From assembly GCF_000319575.2 (NCBI RefSeq), contig NC_021291.1:1240001-1304000 (forward strand): a DNA stretch of 64,000 nt, given 5' to 3'. Source of the DNA: Spiribacter salinus M19-40 (lineage in GTDB: Bacteria > Pseudomonadota > Gammaproteobacteria > Nitrococcales > Nitrococcaceae). The notes beneath the pieces were generated by a model, which searched no databases, was not told the DNA's origin, and saw nothing but the letters and a program-made list of their open reading frames with translations. Both the position numbers and the translations under genes were made by a program. Positions 42,292 through 50,765 of this stretch are shown piece by piece; positions within the stretch are counted from its first letter, which is position 1, and the number at the start of each line of letters is the position of its first letter.

Positions 42292-42659
42292 GGATGAAAT
42301 GGGCGGTGTACCTGTTGATCAGACCAGCTGAGGGTGACCTGGCCCGACTCGAAACCCACCGGCAAAGACAGCGCGATCGACGGGTCCGGCAGCCGGGCCG
42401 CCACCCTCTTTCGCCAAGCCTCGCGCTGCTCTATCGGAACAGCCCCTGGCGCATAAGCCCGCGCCAACTCCGCTACCTCTTCGGTGAGTAGTGCGGCTTG
42501 AAGGTGAAAATGCGTGGCCCGGGCGCTGGTCAATGCCTGCGTCTGGCTGACCGCGAGCCCACCCAGTCCGACACCCAACACCAGCAGCGCGACGAGCACC
42601 TCGATCAAGGTGCTGCCACGCTGCTGGATGGGTAAACGATTGGGCCGGGCGCGGGTCAT
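42288..42659 (-). CDS. pilV: type IV pilus minor pilin PilV
   Basis: The 123-residue prepilin is cut after QQRG|STLIEVLVALLVLGVGLGGLA, with Glu at +5. The helix continues through LTSARATHFHLQAALLTEEVAELARAY, where PilV proteins typically have 'A..qA..la.eiadrmRa'. It starts the pilV-W-X run. FimT/FimU and PilE, which often flank this set, are absent here. Two hairpins separate it from nrdJb upstream. Confidence 0.86.
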   Translation of the reverse strand: MTRARPNRLPIQQRGSTLIEVLVALLVLGVGLGGLAVSQTQALTSARATHFHLQAALLTEEVAELARAYAPGAVPIEQREAWRKRVAARLPDPSIALSLPVGFESGQVTLSWSDQQVHRPFHP

Positions 42660-42671
42660 GCGGAGAAATTA

Positions 42672-42720
42672 GCAGGGTGATGCCCATGATCACCCTGCCA
42701 CCTGGCGGCGATTGGCCGCC
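42672..42720 (-). terminator. tandem hairpins ending the nrdJ transcript
   Basis: Read on the minus strand, a six-pair hairpin (GGCGGC/GCCGCC, 42704-42720) is followed by a perfect ten-pair hairpin (42672-42681 with 42689-42698, seven-base loop), then CTAATTTCT. The tail is only partly U-rich, so termination strength is uncertain. It fills most of the 76 bases between nrdJb and pilV. Confidence 0.6.
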
Positions 42721-42735
42721 GGCCATCGGATCAGC

Positions 42736-43452
42736 CTAGCCGCATTTGCTCTCGCCGCAGTTCAGGCAGGTCAGGCAACCGTCCATGATCACCATGGCTT
42801 TGGTATGGCACTTGCCGCAAAGCTCGGCGCCTGGCGGATAATCGCCCGTGCTGTCGTCGCAGTCTGCCTCGATCGGCTCAGCCGCTGCACGGCCCTCCGC
42901 TTCCGCACGCTTTTGCTCGATAAAGCGCCGCTGATGCTCATCAAGCGGTTCGGAATCCATCATCCCGATCGAGCGAAGATGCTGCTCGAGCACGTCGCCA
43001 ATTTCAGCGACCAGCGAGGGCATGAAACGCCCCCCTTTCTTGAAGTAACCCCCGCGTGGGTCAAACACACTGCGCAGCTCCTCGACCAGAAACGTGCAGT
43101 CCCCGCCCTTACGGAATACCGCCGAGACAATACGCGTGAGCGCCACAATCCACTGGAAGTGGTCCATGTTCTTGGAATTGATGAACACCTCGAACGGACG
43201 ACGCAGTTCGTGCTCGGTGCCCTCATTCAAAATGAGATCGTTCACGGTGACATAGAGCGCATGCTCGGAGAGGGGCGTCTTGATCTTGTAGGTCTGCCCC
43301 TCGAGGCGCTCCGGACGCTGGAGCTCCTCATGCATGTGCTCGATCGCGGCCTCTGATGCGCTCGGCGCTTCGCTTGCCGCCGCCGCATTGGCCTCTGCGT
43401 CGGCCTTGGCCACTTCGTAATCGACGATTTTGGTATCTATTTTCACAGCCAT
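42736..43452 (-). CDS. nrdJb: class II ribonucleotide reductase, C-terminal subunit (NrdJb)
   Basis: The 238-residue protein has a TSCPD-type domain (YKIKTPLSEHALYVTVNDLI, EVFINSKNMDHFQWIVALTRIVSAVFRKG) and a C-terminal zinc-ribbon-like tail with CGKC, CLTC and NCGESKCG. In most bacteria this is the C-terminal part of NrdJ; in Pseudomonas and some relatives NrdJ is split into nrdJa and nrdJb, as here. The tail cysteines are proposed to pass reducing power to the active site. It begins 11 bases after nrdJa ends. Confidence 0.88.
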   Translation of the reverse strand: MAVKIDTKIVDYEVAKADAEANAAAASEAPSASEAAIEHMHEELQRPERLEGQTYKIKTPLSEHALYVTVNDLILNEGTEHELRRPFEVFINSKNMDHFQWIVALTRIVSAVFRKGGDCTFLVEELRSVFDPRGGYFKKGGRFMPSLVAEIGDVLEQHLRSIGMMDSEPLDEHQRRFIEQKRAEAEGRAAAEPIEADCDDSTGDYPPGAELCGKCHTKAMVIMDGCLTCLNCGESKCG

Positions 43453-43463
43453 GTCAGATGTCC

Positions 43464-45620
43464 TCAGAACTTACCGTAGTACCCTTCCTTGAGGGCATCG
43501 TAGAGGTTGGCGGCGGTATGAACTTCGCCGTCGTACTCGACCTCTTCACCGCCCTTCGCTTCAACGACTCGGCCGTCATCCAGCTTGAAGCGATAGGTCG
43601 TGTTCTCGAGATCGGACTCCTTCACGAGCACGCCCTGGAATGCCTCCGGGTTGAAGCGGAACGTCGTGCATCCCTTCAGGCCGTTTTGGTAGGCGTAACG
43701 GTAGATGTCCTTGAAGTCGTCGTAGTCGTAGTTCGTCGGCACGTTCGCCGTCTTGGAGATGCTCGAGTCCACCCATTTCTGCGCAGCGGACTGAATGTCC
43801 ACGTGCTGCTTGGGTGTCACATCGTCTGCCGCAATGAAGTAATCGGGCAGATTGCGGGTCTCCGGGTCCGTGCTGGGCAGGGCCCCTTCGTCGATGAGCG
43901 TACGGTAGGCCAGCAGCTCGAAGCTGAACACATCCACCTTTTCCTTCGACTTCTTGCCCTCCCGAATGACGTTGCGGAAGTAATGGTGAGCAAAACTCGG
44001 CTCGATACCATTCGACGCGTTGTTCGCCAGAGACAGGCTGATCGTGCCAGTGGGCGCAATCGAGGTGTGATGGGTGAAGCGCGCGCCCTTTTCCACCAGG
44101 TCGCTCACGAGCTCTGGTTCGACCTCGGCAACACGCTGCATGTAGCGGCTGTACCGACCCCAAAGCACACGGCCCTTGATCTCGTCGCCAACGCTGTAAC
44201 CATCGTCAGCCAACTCGGGGCGCCAGGCCATCATCCGCTCGGTCACCGTGAAAGTCTCATCCATGATCGGGGCCGGGCCTTTTTCGTCAGCCAGACGCAA
44301 CGCTTCGCGCCAACCCTCAAGCGCCATCTCGCGCGACACGTCTTCGGTGAAGGCGAGCGACTCCGGATCACCGTATTTCATGCGCAGCATCGTGACGGTC
44401 GATCCCAGCCCGAGAAAGCCCATGCCGTGACGGCGCTTGCGCTCGATTTCGGCACGCTGCTGATCCAGCGGCAGACCGTTGATCTCCACCACGTTGTCGA
44501 GCATGCGGGTAAACAGCGCAACGACCTGACGGTACTCATCCCAGTCGAAATGCGCACGCTCCGTAAACGGCTCACGCACGAACTTGGTCAGGTTGACCGA
44601 GCCGAGCAGGCAGGCGCCGTGGGGCGGCAGGGGCTGCTCGCCACACGGGTTGGTCGCCCGGATGTCCTCGCAGAACCAGTTGTTGTTCATCTCATTGACG
44701 CGGTCAATGAGCACAAACCCGGGCTCGGCATAGTCGTAGGTGGAGGTCATGATCATGTCCCAGATCCGCTGTGCCTTCACCCAGCGATAGATCCGGCAGG
44801 CCACCAACCCGTCCTCTCGTGTCACATAGCCGCTCTTGTGATTCGGCCATTCGCGCCAAAGCACCTGCTCGGTATCGTTCAGATCGATGTTCTCGCTCTC
44901 GGCTTCATCTGCCTTGAGGGGGAAGGCCAACGGCCACTCATCGCCGTTCTCGACGGCCTGCATGAAGCCATCCGTGATCAGCAGGGACAGGTTGAACTGC
45001 CGGAGCCGGCCGTCCTCTCGCTTCGCCCGGATAAAGTCCATGACATCCGGATGGCCGACATCGAACGTCGCCATCTGGGCACCGCGGCGCCCGCCCGCAG
45101 AAGACACCGTAAAGCACATCTTGTCGTAGATATCCATAAACGACAGTGGCCCGGAGGTGTAGGCGCCGGCACCCGTCACGTACGCACCTTTCGGGCGCAG
45201 CGTGGAGAATTCGTAACCAATACCGCAGCCGGCCTTCAGCGTCAGGCCCGCCTCGTGGACCTTGTCGAGGATATCGTCCATCGAGTCGCCAACCGTCGCC
45301 GAGACGGTGCAGTTGATCGTTGAGGTGGCGGGCTTGTGCGCCAAGGCGCCTGCGTTAGATGTGATTCGCCCAGCCGGGATCGCGCCGCGCCGCAGGGCCC
45401 AAAGAAACTGCTCATACCAATGATCACGGTCGGCTTTGGCCTCGACGTCGGCCAGTGCACGCGCTACGCGCTGGTACGTCTGATCAACCGACTCGTCGAC
45501 AATCTCACCGTCTTTGGACTTGAGGCGGTACTTTTTGTCCCAGATATCTTCGGATGCGGGCTGGATCGGGATTTCGGCAACGGCCTTCGGCAGCGCACGC
45601 AATTTCGTGGCAGTCGTCAT
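43464..45620 (-). CDS. nrdJa: adenosylcobalamin-dependent ribonucleotide reductase (NrdJa)
   Basis: The 718-residue catalytic subunit has PATSTINCTVSA (active-site Cys), LKAGCGIGYEFSTLRPKGAYV, the radical-site motif TNPCGEQPLPPHGACLLGSVNL (N-x-C-x-E) and GTISLSLANNASNGIEP. It reduces ribonucleotides to deoxyribonucleotides and needs coenzyme B12 instead of oxygen or a tyrosyl radical. The partner nrdJb follows. Two NrdR-like boxes lie about 67-114 bases upstream of the start, so control by nucleotide-sensing NrdR is likely. The BtuF-like gene at 12922 may relate to its cobalamin need. Confidence 0.93.
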   Translation of the reverse strand: MTTATKLRALPKAVAEIPIQPASEDIWDKKYRLKSKDGEIVDESVDQTYQRVARALADVEAKADRDHWYEQFLWALRRGAIPAGRITSNAGALAHKPATSTINCTVSATVGDSMDDILDKVHEAGLTLKAGCGIGYEFSTLRPKGAYVTGAGAYTSGPLSFMDIYDKMCFTVSSAGGRRGAQMATFDVGHPDVMDFIRAKREDGRLRQFNLSLLITDGFMQAVENGDEWPLAFPLKADEAESENIDLNDTEQVLWREWPNHKSGYVTREDGLVACRIYRWVKAQRIWDMIMTSTYDYAEPGFVLIDRVNEMNNNWFCEDIRATNPCGEQPLPPHGACLLGSVNLTKFVREPFTERAHFDWDEYRQVVALFTRMLDNVVEINGLPLDQQRAEIERKRRHGMGFLGLGSTVTMLRMKYGDPESLAFTEDVSREMALEGWREALRLADEKGPAPIMDETFTVTERMMAWRPELADDGYSVGDEIKGRVLWGRYSRYMQRVAEVEPELVSDLVEKGARFTHHTSIAPTGTISLSLANNASNGIEPSFAHHYFRNVIREGKKSKEKVDVFSFELLAYRTLIDEGALPSTDPETRNLPDYFIAADDVTPKQHVDIQSAAQKWVDSSISKTANVPTNYDYDDFKDIYRYAYQNGLKGCTTFRFNPEAFQGVLVKESDLENTTYRFKLDDGRVVEAKGGEEVEYDGEVHTAANLYDALKEGYYGKF

Positions 45621-45686
45621 GGGCTTCTCCTTGCGCCATTCAGCGCATCACCCGGATCGCGGGCAACGCGCGGTGTAATCATTTAT

Positions 45687-45702
45687 CCACAACATATCCC
45701 CG
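45687..45702 (-). promoter_or_regulatory. NrdR-like box, proximal (weak)
   Basis: Sixteen bases with a good half site and ATAT centre (minus strand CGGGGATATGTTGTGG) match the NrdR consensus acaCwAtATaTwGtgt on one side only. It begins 32 bases from the second box, the usual three-turn spacing of tandem NrdR sites. Confidence 0.5.
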
Positions 45703-45718
45703 GGCAATTCACCCCCGG

Positions 45719-45734
45719 GCACTACATATTGTGC
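45719..45734 (-). promoter_or_regulatory. NrdR-like box, distal (strong)
   Basis: GCACAATATGTAGTGC on the minus strand matches the NrdR box consensus at most positions, with both outer half sites intact. Together with the weaker box 32 bases away, it predicts NrdR repression of nrdJa-nrdJb. Confidence 0.65.
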
Positions 45735-45775
45735 GAACGGCCCTAGATTACGCCAAGATAAGCCCAAGTCAACCG

Positions 45776-45922
45776 TCAACGTCGAACAATAATGAGCACG
45801 CCGGCGGCGATGCCCAGCAGTGCCAGAATCACGTCGTCATGACGAAAATCGAGTTCCAGCAGGTCCTGTGCGCCGTGCACAAGCAGCCAGACGCCGAGCA
45901 GCAACAGCCCCAGATCCTTCAT
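45776..45922 (-). CDS. 48-residue membrane protein
   Basis: From ATG 45922 (GGAGAG nine bases upstream) a small protein is encoded with two hydrophobic stretches, MKDLGLLLLGVWLLVHGAQDLL and DVILALLGIAAGVLIIVRR, joined by a short acidic turn. The pattern is common in unnamed inner-membrane miniproteins. An in-frame extension upstream to 46012 lacks support. It lies beyond the NrdR boxes and 38 bases after the 45961 hypothetical gene on the same strand. Confidence 0.65.
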   Translation of the reverse strand: MKDLGLLLLGVWLLVHGAQDLLELDFRHDDVILALLGIAAGVLIIVRR

Positions 45923-45960
45923 GTTGTTTTCTCTCCGATTGGCAAGGTTATTCGACCGGA

Positions 45961-46443
45961 TCAGCACTCGATGTCGTGATCCGTCACAGGGATGAAGCGA
46001 GCCCCGTCGCACTCAGGCTGCAGGACCAGGATGTCCGCCTTGCGGAAGACACCAGGCCCCAGCCCTTGGCTCTGATGGGCCATGGCCTCGACGGTGGGTG
46101 TCTCCAGGGCTTCGGCGGGGAGATCGAGCAAAAAGCCCACGATGCGATCGTCATCGAGTGCCAGCGCCCAGTGCGCCTCCGCATGGGCTCTCTGAAGCTC
46201 TCGATTAAGCGCAGGATCCGTGTCTGAGCCGGTGTCTCCAGCGGCGAGGCTGGCAAGCAGACGCTCCCCTAGCGCGGCCGAGGCCTCTGCGGAAGAATCG
46301 CCCGGCACCTGCGCCCCCCCGGCTTCGACGAAGGCACGCGCGAATACCCGAGGGTCAGCCGTGCCGGCCCGACGCACCGCCTGTCGGCCACTGGCGATGG
46401 CCTCCCGGATACGGGCCACCTGGCGGGCACGAAAGACCGCCAT
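45961..46443 (-). CDS. hypothetical protein
   Basis: The 160-residue soluble protein is of no family I recognise. It has an Arg-rich helical start (RARQVARIREAIASGRQAVRRAG), a central acidic helix and a beta-rich end containing AHWALALDDDRIVGFLLDL and ADILVLQPECDGARFIPVTDHDIEC. It has no signal or membrane segments. Its ATG overlaps the stop of the TerB-like gene (TAATG), so the two are cotranslated. Confidence 0.6.
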   Translation of the reverse strand: MAVFRARQVARIREAIASGRQAVRRAGTADPRVFARAFVEAGGAQVPGDSSAEASAALGERLLASLAAGDTGSDTDPALNRELQRAHAEAHWALALDDDRIVGFLLDLPAEALETPTVEAMAHQSQGLGPGVFRKADILVLQPECDGARFIPVTDHDIEC

Positions 46444-46940
46444 TATTCGTAGTCTTCATAGTCGCCGAGGTGGGCGTTCGCGCTGTACTGGCGCTGGACC
46501 CGAAGCTTGGCCGCAATAAAGTCGCCGTGCTCAACATGCAGCAGCTCGGCGATCTTGCGAACCAGTTGCTCCTCGTAACGATCCATTTCCGAGTCCGCCA
46601 AACAGACCCGCCACAACAGCTCGACGACCTGGCACTTGAGCGCGTAGTCATACTGCTCGTTGATCAAATTCGTGAATTCGAAATGATCCGTGGCCTCATG
46701 GGCCTCCTGATCCGCCAGCTCGATGACCTCCGCGGTCTCTTCAGGGGTCAGTTCAAAGACCTCCATGATGCCATCGTGGATCGCCTGGAATTCCATGCTG
46801 TGACGCTGGTTGTCCGCTTGCGCCATTTCGATGAGCAGCGCGGAAGTCGCGAGCTCCAGACGATGCTGGGCTGGCGCCCCCTCTGTCTCGGCGGTGGGAC
46901 TCATGTGACTTTCGTAGAAACGCTTGATGGCCTCGATCAT
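46443..46940 (-). CDS. TerB-family (tellurite-resistance-like) protein
   Basis: The 165-residue helical protein has the TerB/DjlA-N pattern: LELATSALLIEMAQADNQRHSMEFQAIHDGI, then LTPEETAEVIELADQEA, then YDYALKCQVVELLWRVCLADSEMDRYEEQLVRKIAELLHV. The repeated D-x-E/E-x2 acid clusters (ADNQ..E and ADSEMD..E) are the proposed metal-binding positions. Stand-alone TerB proteins are linked to stress and membrane-associated metal sensing; no ter operon is present. It overlaps the 45961 gene by one base. Confidence 0.82.
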   Translation of the reverse strand: MIEAIKRFYESHMSPTAETEGAPAQHRLELATSALLIEMAQADNQRHSMEFQAIHDGIMEVFELTPEETAEVIELADQEAHEATDHFEFTNLINEQYDYALKCQVVELLWRVCLADSEMDRYEEQLVRKIAELLHVEHGDFIAAKLRVQRQYSANAHLGDYEDYE

Positions 46941-46982
46941 CTTCCGGGCTCATCCCTTATTGCCTGGATGTCTGTCTCTGTA

Positions 46983-48512
46983 TCAGAGGTCCTCGCCGGT
47001 GTCGACTGCCGCAACACGCGGCGCCCCATCGATGCGCAGTTCCTGACCCACCTGTAGCCGATCCGGATTATCAAGCGCATTCAGGGCTTTCAGGTCATCG
47101 GTGGCCATGCCATGACGCTGAGCAATGGCACCGAGCGTGTCGCCCGGTCGAACCTCGTAATGGCGCCCACCAACCGGCGTGGGCATCGCGCCAGCACTGG
47201 GCAGCCGCAGCTGCTGTCCGGCCCGAATCTGGTTGGCATTCGCGATGCCGTTACTCGCCATCAACGTCTCGACGCCCACCCCATAGCGGTTGGCAATCTC
47301 GGACAAGGTCTCTCCCCGCGCGATGGCATGCTGGCGGTCAGGCCGCTGGCCCTGATAAAGCCCCGACCCCGGCAATGCCGCCACGGCACCCGCCCAGTCT
47401 TCGTCCCCGGCCGGCAACGCAAGCGGAAAGCCTTTGGGAATGAACTTGCGCTCATCCCAAACCGCGGGGCCCAGTGACGGATTGAGGGCTTCGAGTGCCT
47501 CCAGATCGACGTCCAGGCCCGCCAGTAGCGTTTTCATGGGCGTAAAATGCGGCAACTCAACACGGATCGGGCGCACCGGCGCCTCCCGCTCAATATCGCC
47601 AAAATAGCGCTCGGCATCCGCATCCACGTCAGCCGCCGCCAGCAACGACGGATAAAAGTTGCGCGAGGCGAACCCGAACCGCGACCCCGTGTATTCGCTA
47701 CGGATCCGCACATAGTCGCGATCCCCTACGGCCTTAATGGCTCGCAGCATGCCGTTGCGGCCGTGGTTATACGCCGTTACCGCGATCGGCCAGTTCTGCA
47801 GTCGCTCGTAGTTCTGCGTCAGCAACGCGGCCGCCGCCTCTGTGCTCCGCCAGGGATCGAGACGCTCGTCGACCACCCGATTAACCGTCATGTACTCCCG
47901 CCCGGTGCCCACCGTGAACTGCCAGAGACCCGCCGCACCGGCATGGGAACGGGCGACGGGATTAAAGGAGGACTCCACATGGGGCAAGGCGACCAACTCA
48001 GGCGGCAGCCCGGCATCGGCCAGGATGCCCTCAATGTGCGCGCGCCAGCGGCCCGAGCGCTCGAGGCCCTGCCGAAAACGCTCTCGCAATCCGCCCTGAA
48101 AACGCAGCCGCTCTGCGGTTGCGCGCGCCGTGTCGCCATCCGCATGCTCGGGAAGCCTTGCGAGCAAGCGGGCCTGGAGCGCGGACTCCGCCCGCATGGA
48201 TTGCTCAGCGAGCGAGGTGAACGCTTGCCGATAGTGGTCCAGCGCGGCACGCACCTGTTGCCGCCGGATGCGCCATTCACCGGGCTCGGCAATAGGTACC
48301 TCGCCATAGACGGTCATTGGATCACTGGAGTCGTGGATCAGACCGCGATCGACCGGGATCTCGGTATAGATGCGGGTCCAGAAATCGATGGCGGGCTCGA
48401 GCTCAGCCGGACGCGGGAGCGCATCGCGGGCCAGCGCAGGGCCAATCGACCCCGCCAGCATCAACCAAGCCAGAGCGAAGGCAAGCAACAGATGTCGATG
48501 GAGGGTTATCAT
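46983..48512 (-). CDS. LysM-containing lytic transglycosylase (MltD-like)
   Basis: From ATG 48512 (AGGAGG upstream) the 509-residue precursor has a signal peptide ending near GPALA, a long helical region, a GH23 domain with catalytic Glu in ALPHVESSFNPVARSHAGAAGLWQF and TAYNHGRNGMLRA, and two C-terminal LysM modules (HAIARGETLSEIANRYGVG and YEVRPGDTLGAIAQRHGM). It cleaves peptidoglycan glycan chains to 1,6-anhydro-muropeptides. It is a second MltD-type enzyme besides the one at 59001, which is a lipoprotein; here there is no lipobox, so it is probably periplasmic. It is divergent from the cardiolipin synthase gene. Confidence 0.88.
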   Translation of the reverse strand: MITLHRHLLLAFALAWLMLAGSIGPALARDALPRPAELEPAIDFWTRIYTEIPVDRGLIHDSSDPMTVYGEVPIAEPGEWRIRRQQVRAALDHYRQAFTSLAEQSMRAESALQARLLARLPEHADGDTARATAERLRFQGGLRERFRQGLERSGRWRAHIEGILADAGLPPELVALPHVESSFNPVARSHAGAAGLWQFTVGTGREYMTVNRVVDERLDPWRSTEAAAALLTQNYERLQNWPIAVTAYNHGRNGMLRAIKAVGDRDYVRIRSEYTGSRFGFASRNFYPSLLAAADVDADAERYFGDIEREAPVRPIRVELPHFTPMKTLLAGLDVDLEALEALNPSLGPAVWDERKFIPKGFPLALPAGDEDWAGAVAALPGSGLYQGQRPDRQHAIARGETLSEIANRYGVGVETLMASNGIANANQIRAGQQLRLPSAGAMPTPVGGRHYEVRPGDTLGAIAQRHGMATDDLKALNALDNPDRLQVGQELRIDGAPRVAAVDTGEDL

Positions 48513-48578
48513 GCCACCTCCTGGCACGGCGGAAGCCCTTATGGATCTGGATACTAGCCCCGGAGGCCGCCACTGACA

Positions 48579-49988
48579 ATGCAACCTGTGCAATGGCTGG
48601 GCCTTGTCGCGGTGCTGCTCATCTCAACTGGCAGTGCCTTACATGCGCTTTTGAACAAGCGCGAACCGGCCGCGGCCTTCGCCTGGATCGCCTTTTGCCT
48701 GCTCTTTCCCGTCGTCGGCCCGATCTTCTACTACCTGTTCGGGATCAACCGCGTCCGCATGCGGGCCCTGCAACTGCGTGGCGAGCTCGCCGGCGGCACA
48801 CCGACAACCCAGCAAACCTTGCCTGATCAAATTCCCGTTGCCTTCCGGACACAGGCCCAGATATCCAGCGCTGTCGCCGGTCTGCCGGTCACCCATGGCA
48901 ATGCCATTGAGAGCCTCGTCGGTGGTGAGGCCGCCTATCCAGCCATGCTCGAAGCCATTCACCAGGCCCAGCGCCACATTTTCCTGTCGACCTATATCTT
49001 CGAGAGCAACCGCAGCGGCCAGCAGTTCGTCGATGCGCTCGCAATGGCCCAGGATCGCGGGGTGGACGTCCGTGTGCTCCTTGATGGCGCGGGCGAGTGG
49101 TACAGCTGGCCCCGCGTCCGTCGAGCACTTCGGCGCCGCGGTCTTGAGGTCGCCCGATTCCTGCCACCCCGCCTCATTCCGCCGAGCCCGCTGATCAATA
49201 TGCGCAATCACCGCAAGTTATTGCTGGTCGATAGCACCATCGCCTTTACAGGCGGCATGAACATCGGTGATCGCCACCTGATCGACCGGCCCGGCTCGCG
49301 CGCCGGGATTCGGGATATCCACTTCCGCATTACTGGCCCGCTCGTGCCCCAGCTGGATGATGTCTTCCTGGATGACTGGGCGTTCGTCACCGGCGAGCGG
49401 GAGACGCCCGCGACCACCCCAGACGCCCCCGACCCAGGGGATGCGCTGTGCCGAACCCTGCTGGATGGGCCGAACGAGGACCTTCATCGACTGACCATGG
49501 TGCTCGTGGGCGCCGTGGCCGCTGCCCGAGAACACGTGGTTATCATGACGCCCTATTTCCTGCCGCCGCGCGAGCTGGTTGCCGCTTTGCAAGCGGCTGC
49601 CGTGCGCGGCACACGCGTCGATATCATCCTGCCCGGCCGCAACAACCTGCCCTTCATGCATTGGGCGACCCGCAACATGCTCTGGGAGCTGGTGAAATGG
49701 GGGGTGCGGGTCTACTACCAGCCGGGGATCTTCGACCATACAAAGCTTTTCGTGGTCGACGGGCAATATACCCAGGTGGGCTCGGCTAACCTTGACCCAA
49801 GGAGTCTTCGATTGAATTTCGAAGTGACCGTCGAGGTTTATGACACCCGATTCGGCGCCGAGATGGCGGCGCACGTCGAGGCGCGTCGGCGGGCCGCCAA
49901 ACGCGTCACGCTGGAAGAGCTGGACGCACGCCCATTACTCCCACGAATTCGCGACGCGATCGCCTGGCTGTTTACGCCCTACCTGTAA
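48579..49988 (+). CDS. cls: cardiolipin synthase
   Basis: The 469-residue phospholipase-D-superfamily enzyme has two N-terminal membrane segments (QWLGLVAVLLISTGSALHAL and FAWIAFCLLFPVVGPIFYYLFG), then two HKD motifs: NMRNHRKLLLVDSTIAFTGGMNIGDRHL and FDHTKLFVVDGQYTQVGSANLDPRSLRLNFE. It condenses two phosphatidylglycerols into cardiolipin. Length and membrane anchors match ClsA. Cardiolipin rises under high salt, which suits a halophile. The 3' end overlaps the convergent DUF3429 gene by 17 bases. Confidence 0.92.
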   Translation: MQPVQWLGLVAVLLISTGSALHALLNKREPAAAFAWIAFCLLFPVVGPIFYYLFGINRVRMRALQLRGELAGGTPTTQQTLPDQIPVAFRTQAQISSAVAGLPVTHGNAIESLVGGEAAYPAMLEAIHQAQRHIFLSTYIFESNRSGQQFVDALAMAQDRGVDVRVLLDGAGEWYSWPRVRRALRRRGLEVARFLPPRLIPPSPLINMRNHRKLLLVDSTIAFTGGMNIGDRHLIDRPGSRAGIRDIHFRITGPLVPQLDDVFLDDWAFVTGERETPATTPDAPDPGDALCRTLLDGPNEDLHRLTMVLVGAVAAAREHVVIMTPYFLPPRELVAALQAAAVRGTRVDIILPGRNNLPFMHWATRNMLWELVKWGVRVYYQPGIFDHTKLFVVDGQYTQVGSANLDPRSLRLNFEVTVEVYDTRFGAEMAAHVEARRRAAKRVTLEELDARPLLPRIRDAIAWLFTPYL

Positions 49989-50676
49989 GCGGCAACAAGG
50001 CAAACCAGCCGATAAGCAGGGCGCTAACGGCCCCAATGGTCAACACGGTCCGCAGTCGTCGGAACCATCGCGGCAAGACGTCGCCGGGCTGGCGATGCTC
50101 CCATATCCGCCAGGCGATAAACCCCGCCGCCAGAATGGGCAACCCGATAAGCCGCGGCAGCAATAGGGCAACCCACCCCACCAGCGCCGGGGTAACGGAC
50201 GCATAGAAGGCCTCGGGGGCAGCCGCTGGGCGGTGCATGGCAAGCCCCCAGTGAATCGCGCCGACGAATGAGAGGATGACGGCGCCATAGGCGGCCAACC
50301 AACCTGCAAGCCAAGCCGGCCCGAACCAGACACCCAGTGCACCGGCCAGAAACGGCAATAGCCCGAGGTAGCCCATCCAGCCCGCTGCCGATGGATACGG
50401 TCCAGTCAGCGGCAATTGGGCCTCAGCCTGACGCAACCCCCCCACGAAACGGCCGTTCACGAAGATCTGCGGCAACGTCGAGCGCCCGGTCATGGCCTTG
50501 AGTCGAGCAAACTGCTCCCGGCTCTCGCTAGACCCCATCCCCATTTCAATGGCCTGCCAGTGCCGCCCGGATTGCTCCAGGCGCTCATCAAGTCCGCCCA
50601 GGTCAGTGACGGGTGAATGGAATACCACCACATCCGCGCTCCCGGCGAGTTTGCGCAGTTCACTGTCATCCGTCAT
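49972..50676 (-). CDS. glutaredoxin-like domain fused to DUF3429 membrane domain
   Basis: The first ~85 of 234 residues have a glutaredoxin fold (DVVVFHSPVTDLGGLDERLEQSG, then TGRSTLPQIFVNGRFVGGLRQAEAQL), with the cis-Pro TLPQIFVNG and GG landmarks intact. The CPYC active site is replaced by VTDLG, so there is no redox cysteine. The C-terminal ~145 residues hold four or so membrane helices of the DUF3429 type (GAIHWGLAMHR...FYASVTPALVGWVALLLPR). It may sense or bind rather than reduce. It overlaps the cls 3' end. Confidence 0.8.
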   Translation of the reverse strand: MTDDSELRKLAGSADVVVFHSPVTDLGGLDERLEQSGRHWQAIEMGMGSSESREQFARLKAMTGRSTLPQIFVNGRFVGGLRQAEAQLPLTGPYPSAAGWMGYLGLLPFLAGALGVWFGPAWLAGWLAAYGAVILSFVGAIHWGLAMHRPAAAPEAFYASVTPALVGWVALLLPRLIGLPILAAGFIAWRIWEHRQPGDVLPRWFRRLRTVLTIGAVSALLIGWFALLPLTGRA

Positions 50677-50765
50677 CGCGCTTTCCCGTTGGTGAATTCA
50701 CACCGCATGATAGGGTCAGATGGATGACGACCCAAAGCCCTGTCATTGCACAGAAGGAGACCTGA

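Noticed and set aside
43356-45323. A 655-codon open frame on the plus strand opposite nrdJa and nrdJb.
   Set aside because: It is antisense to two clearly recognised genes, has no recognisable domains and no ribosome site. High GC often gives such long shadow frames.
45621-45775. Possible cobalamin riboswitch before nrdJa.
   Set aside because: Neither the B12 box nor the characteristic long fold is visible in the 155 bases available; NrdR boxes explain the region better.
47547-48557. A 336-codon plus-strand frame opposite the LysM lytic transglycosylase.
   Set aside because: It is antisense to a gene with GH23 and LysM motifs, and its translation is Arg/His/Gly-rich without a family.
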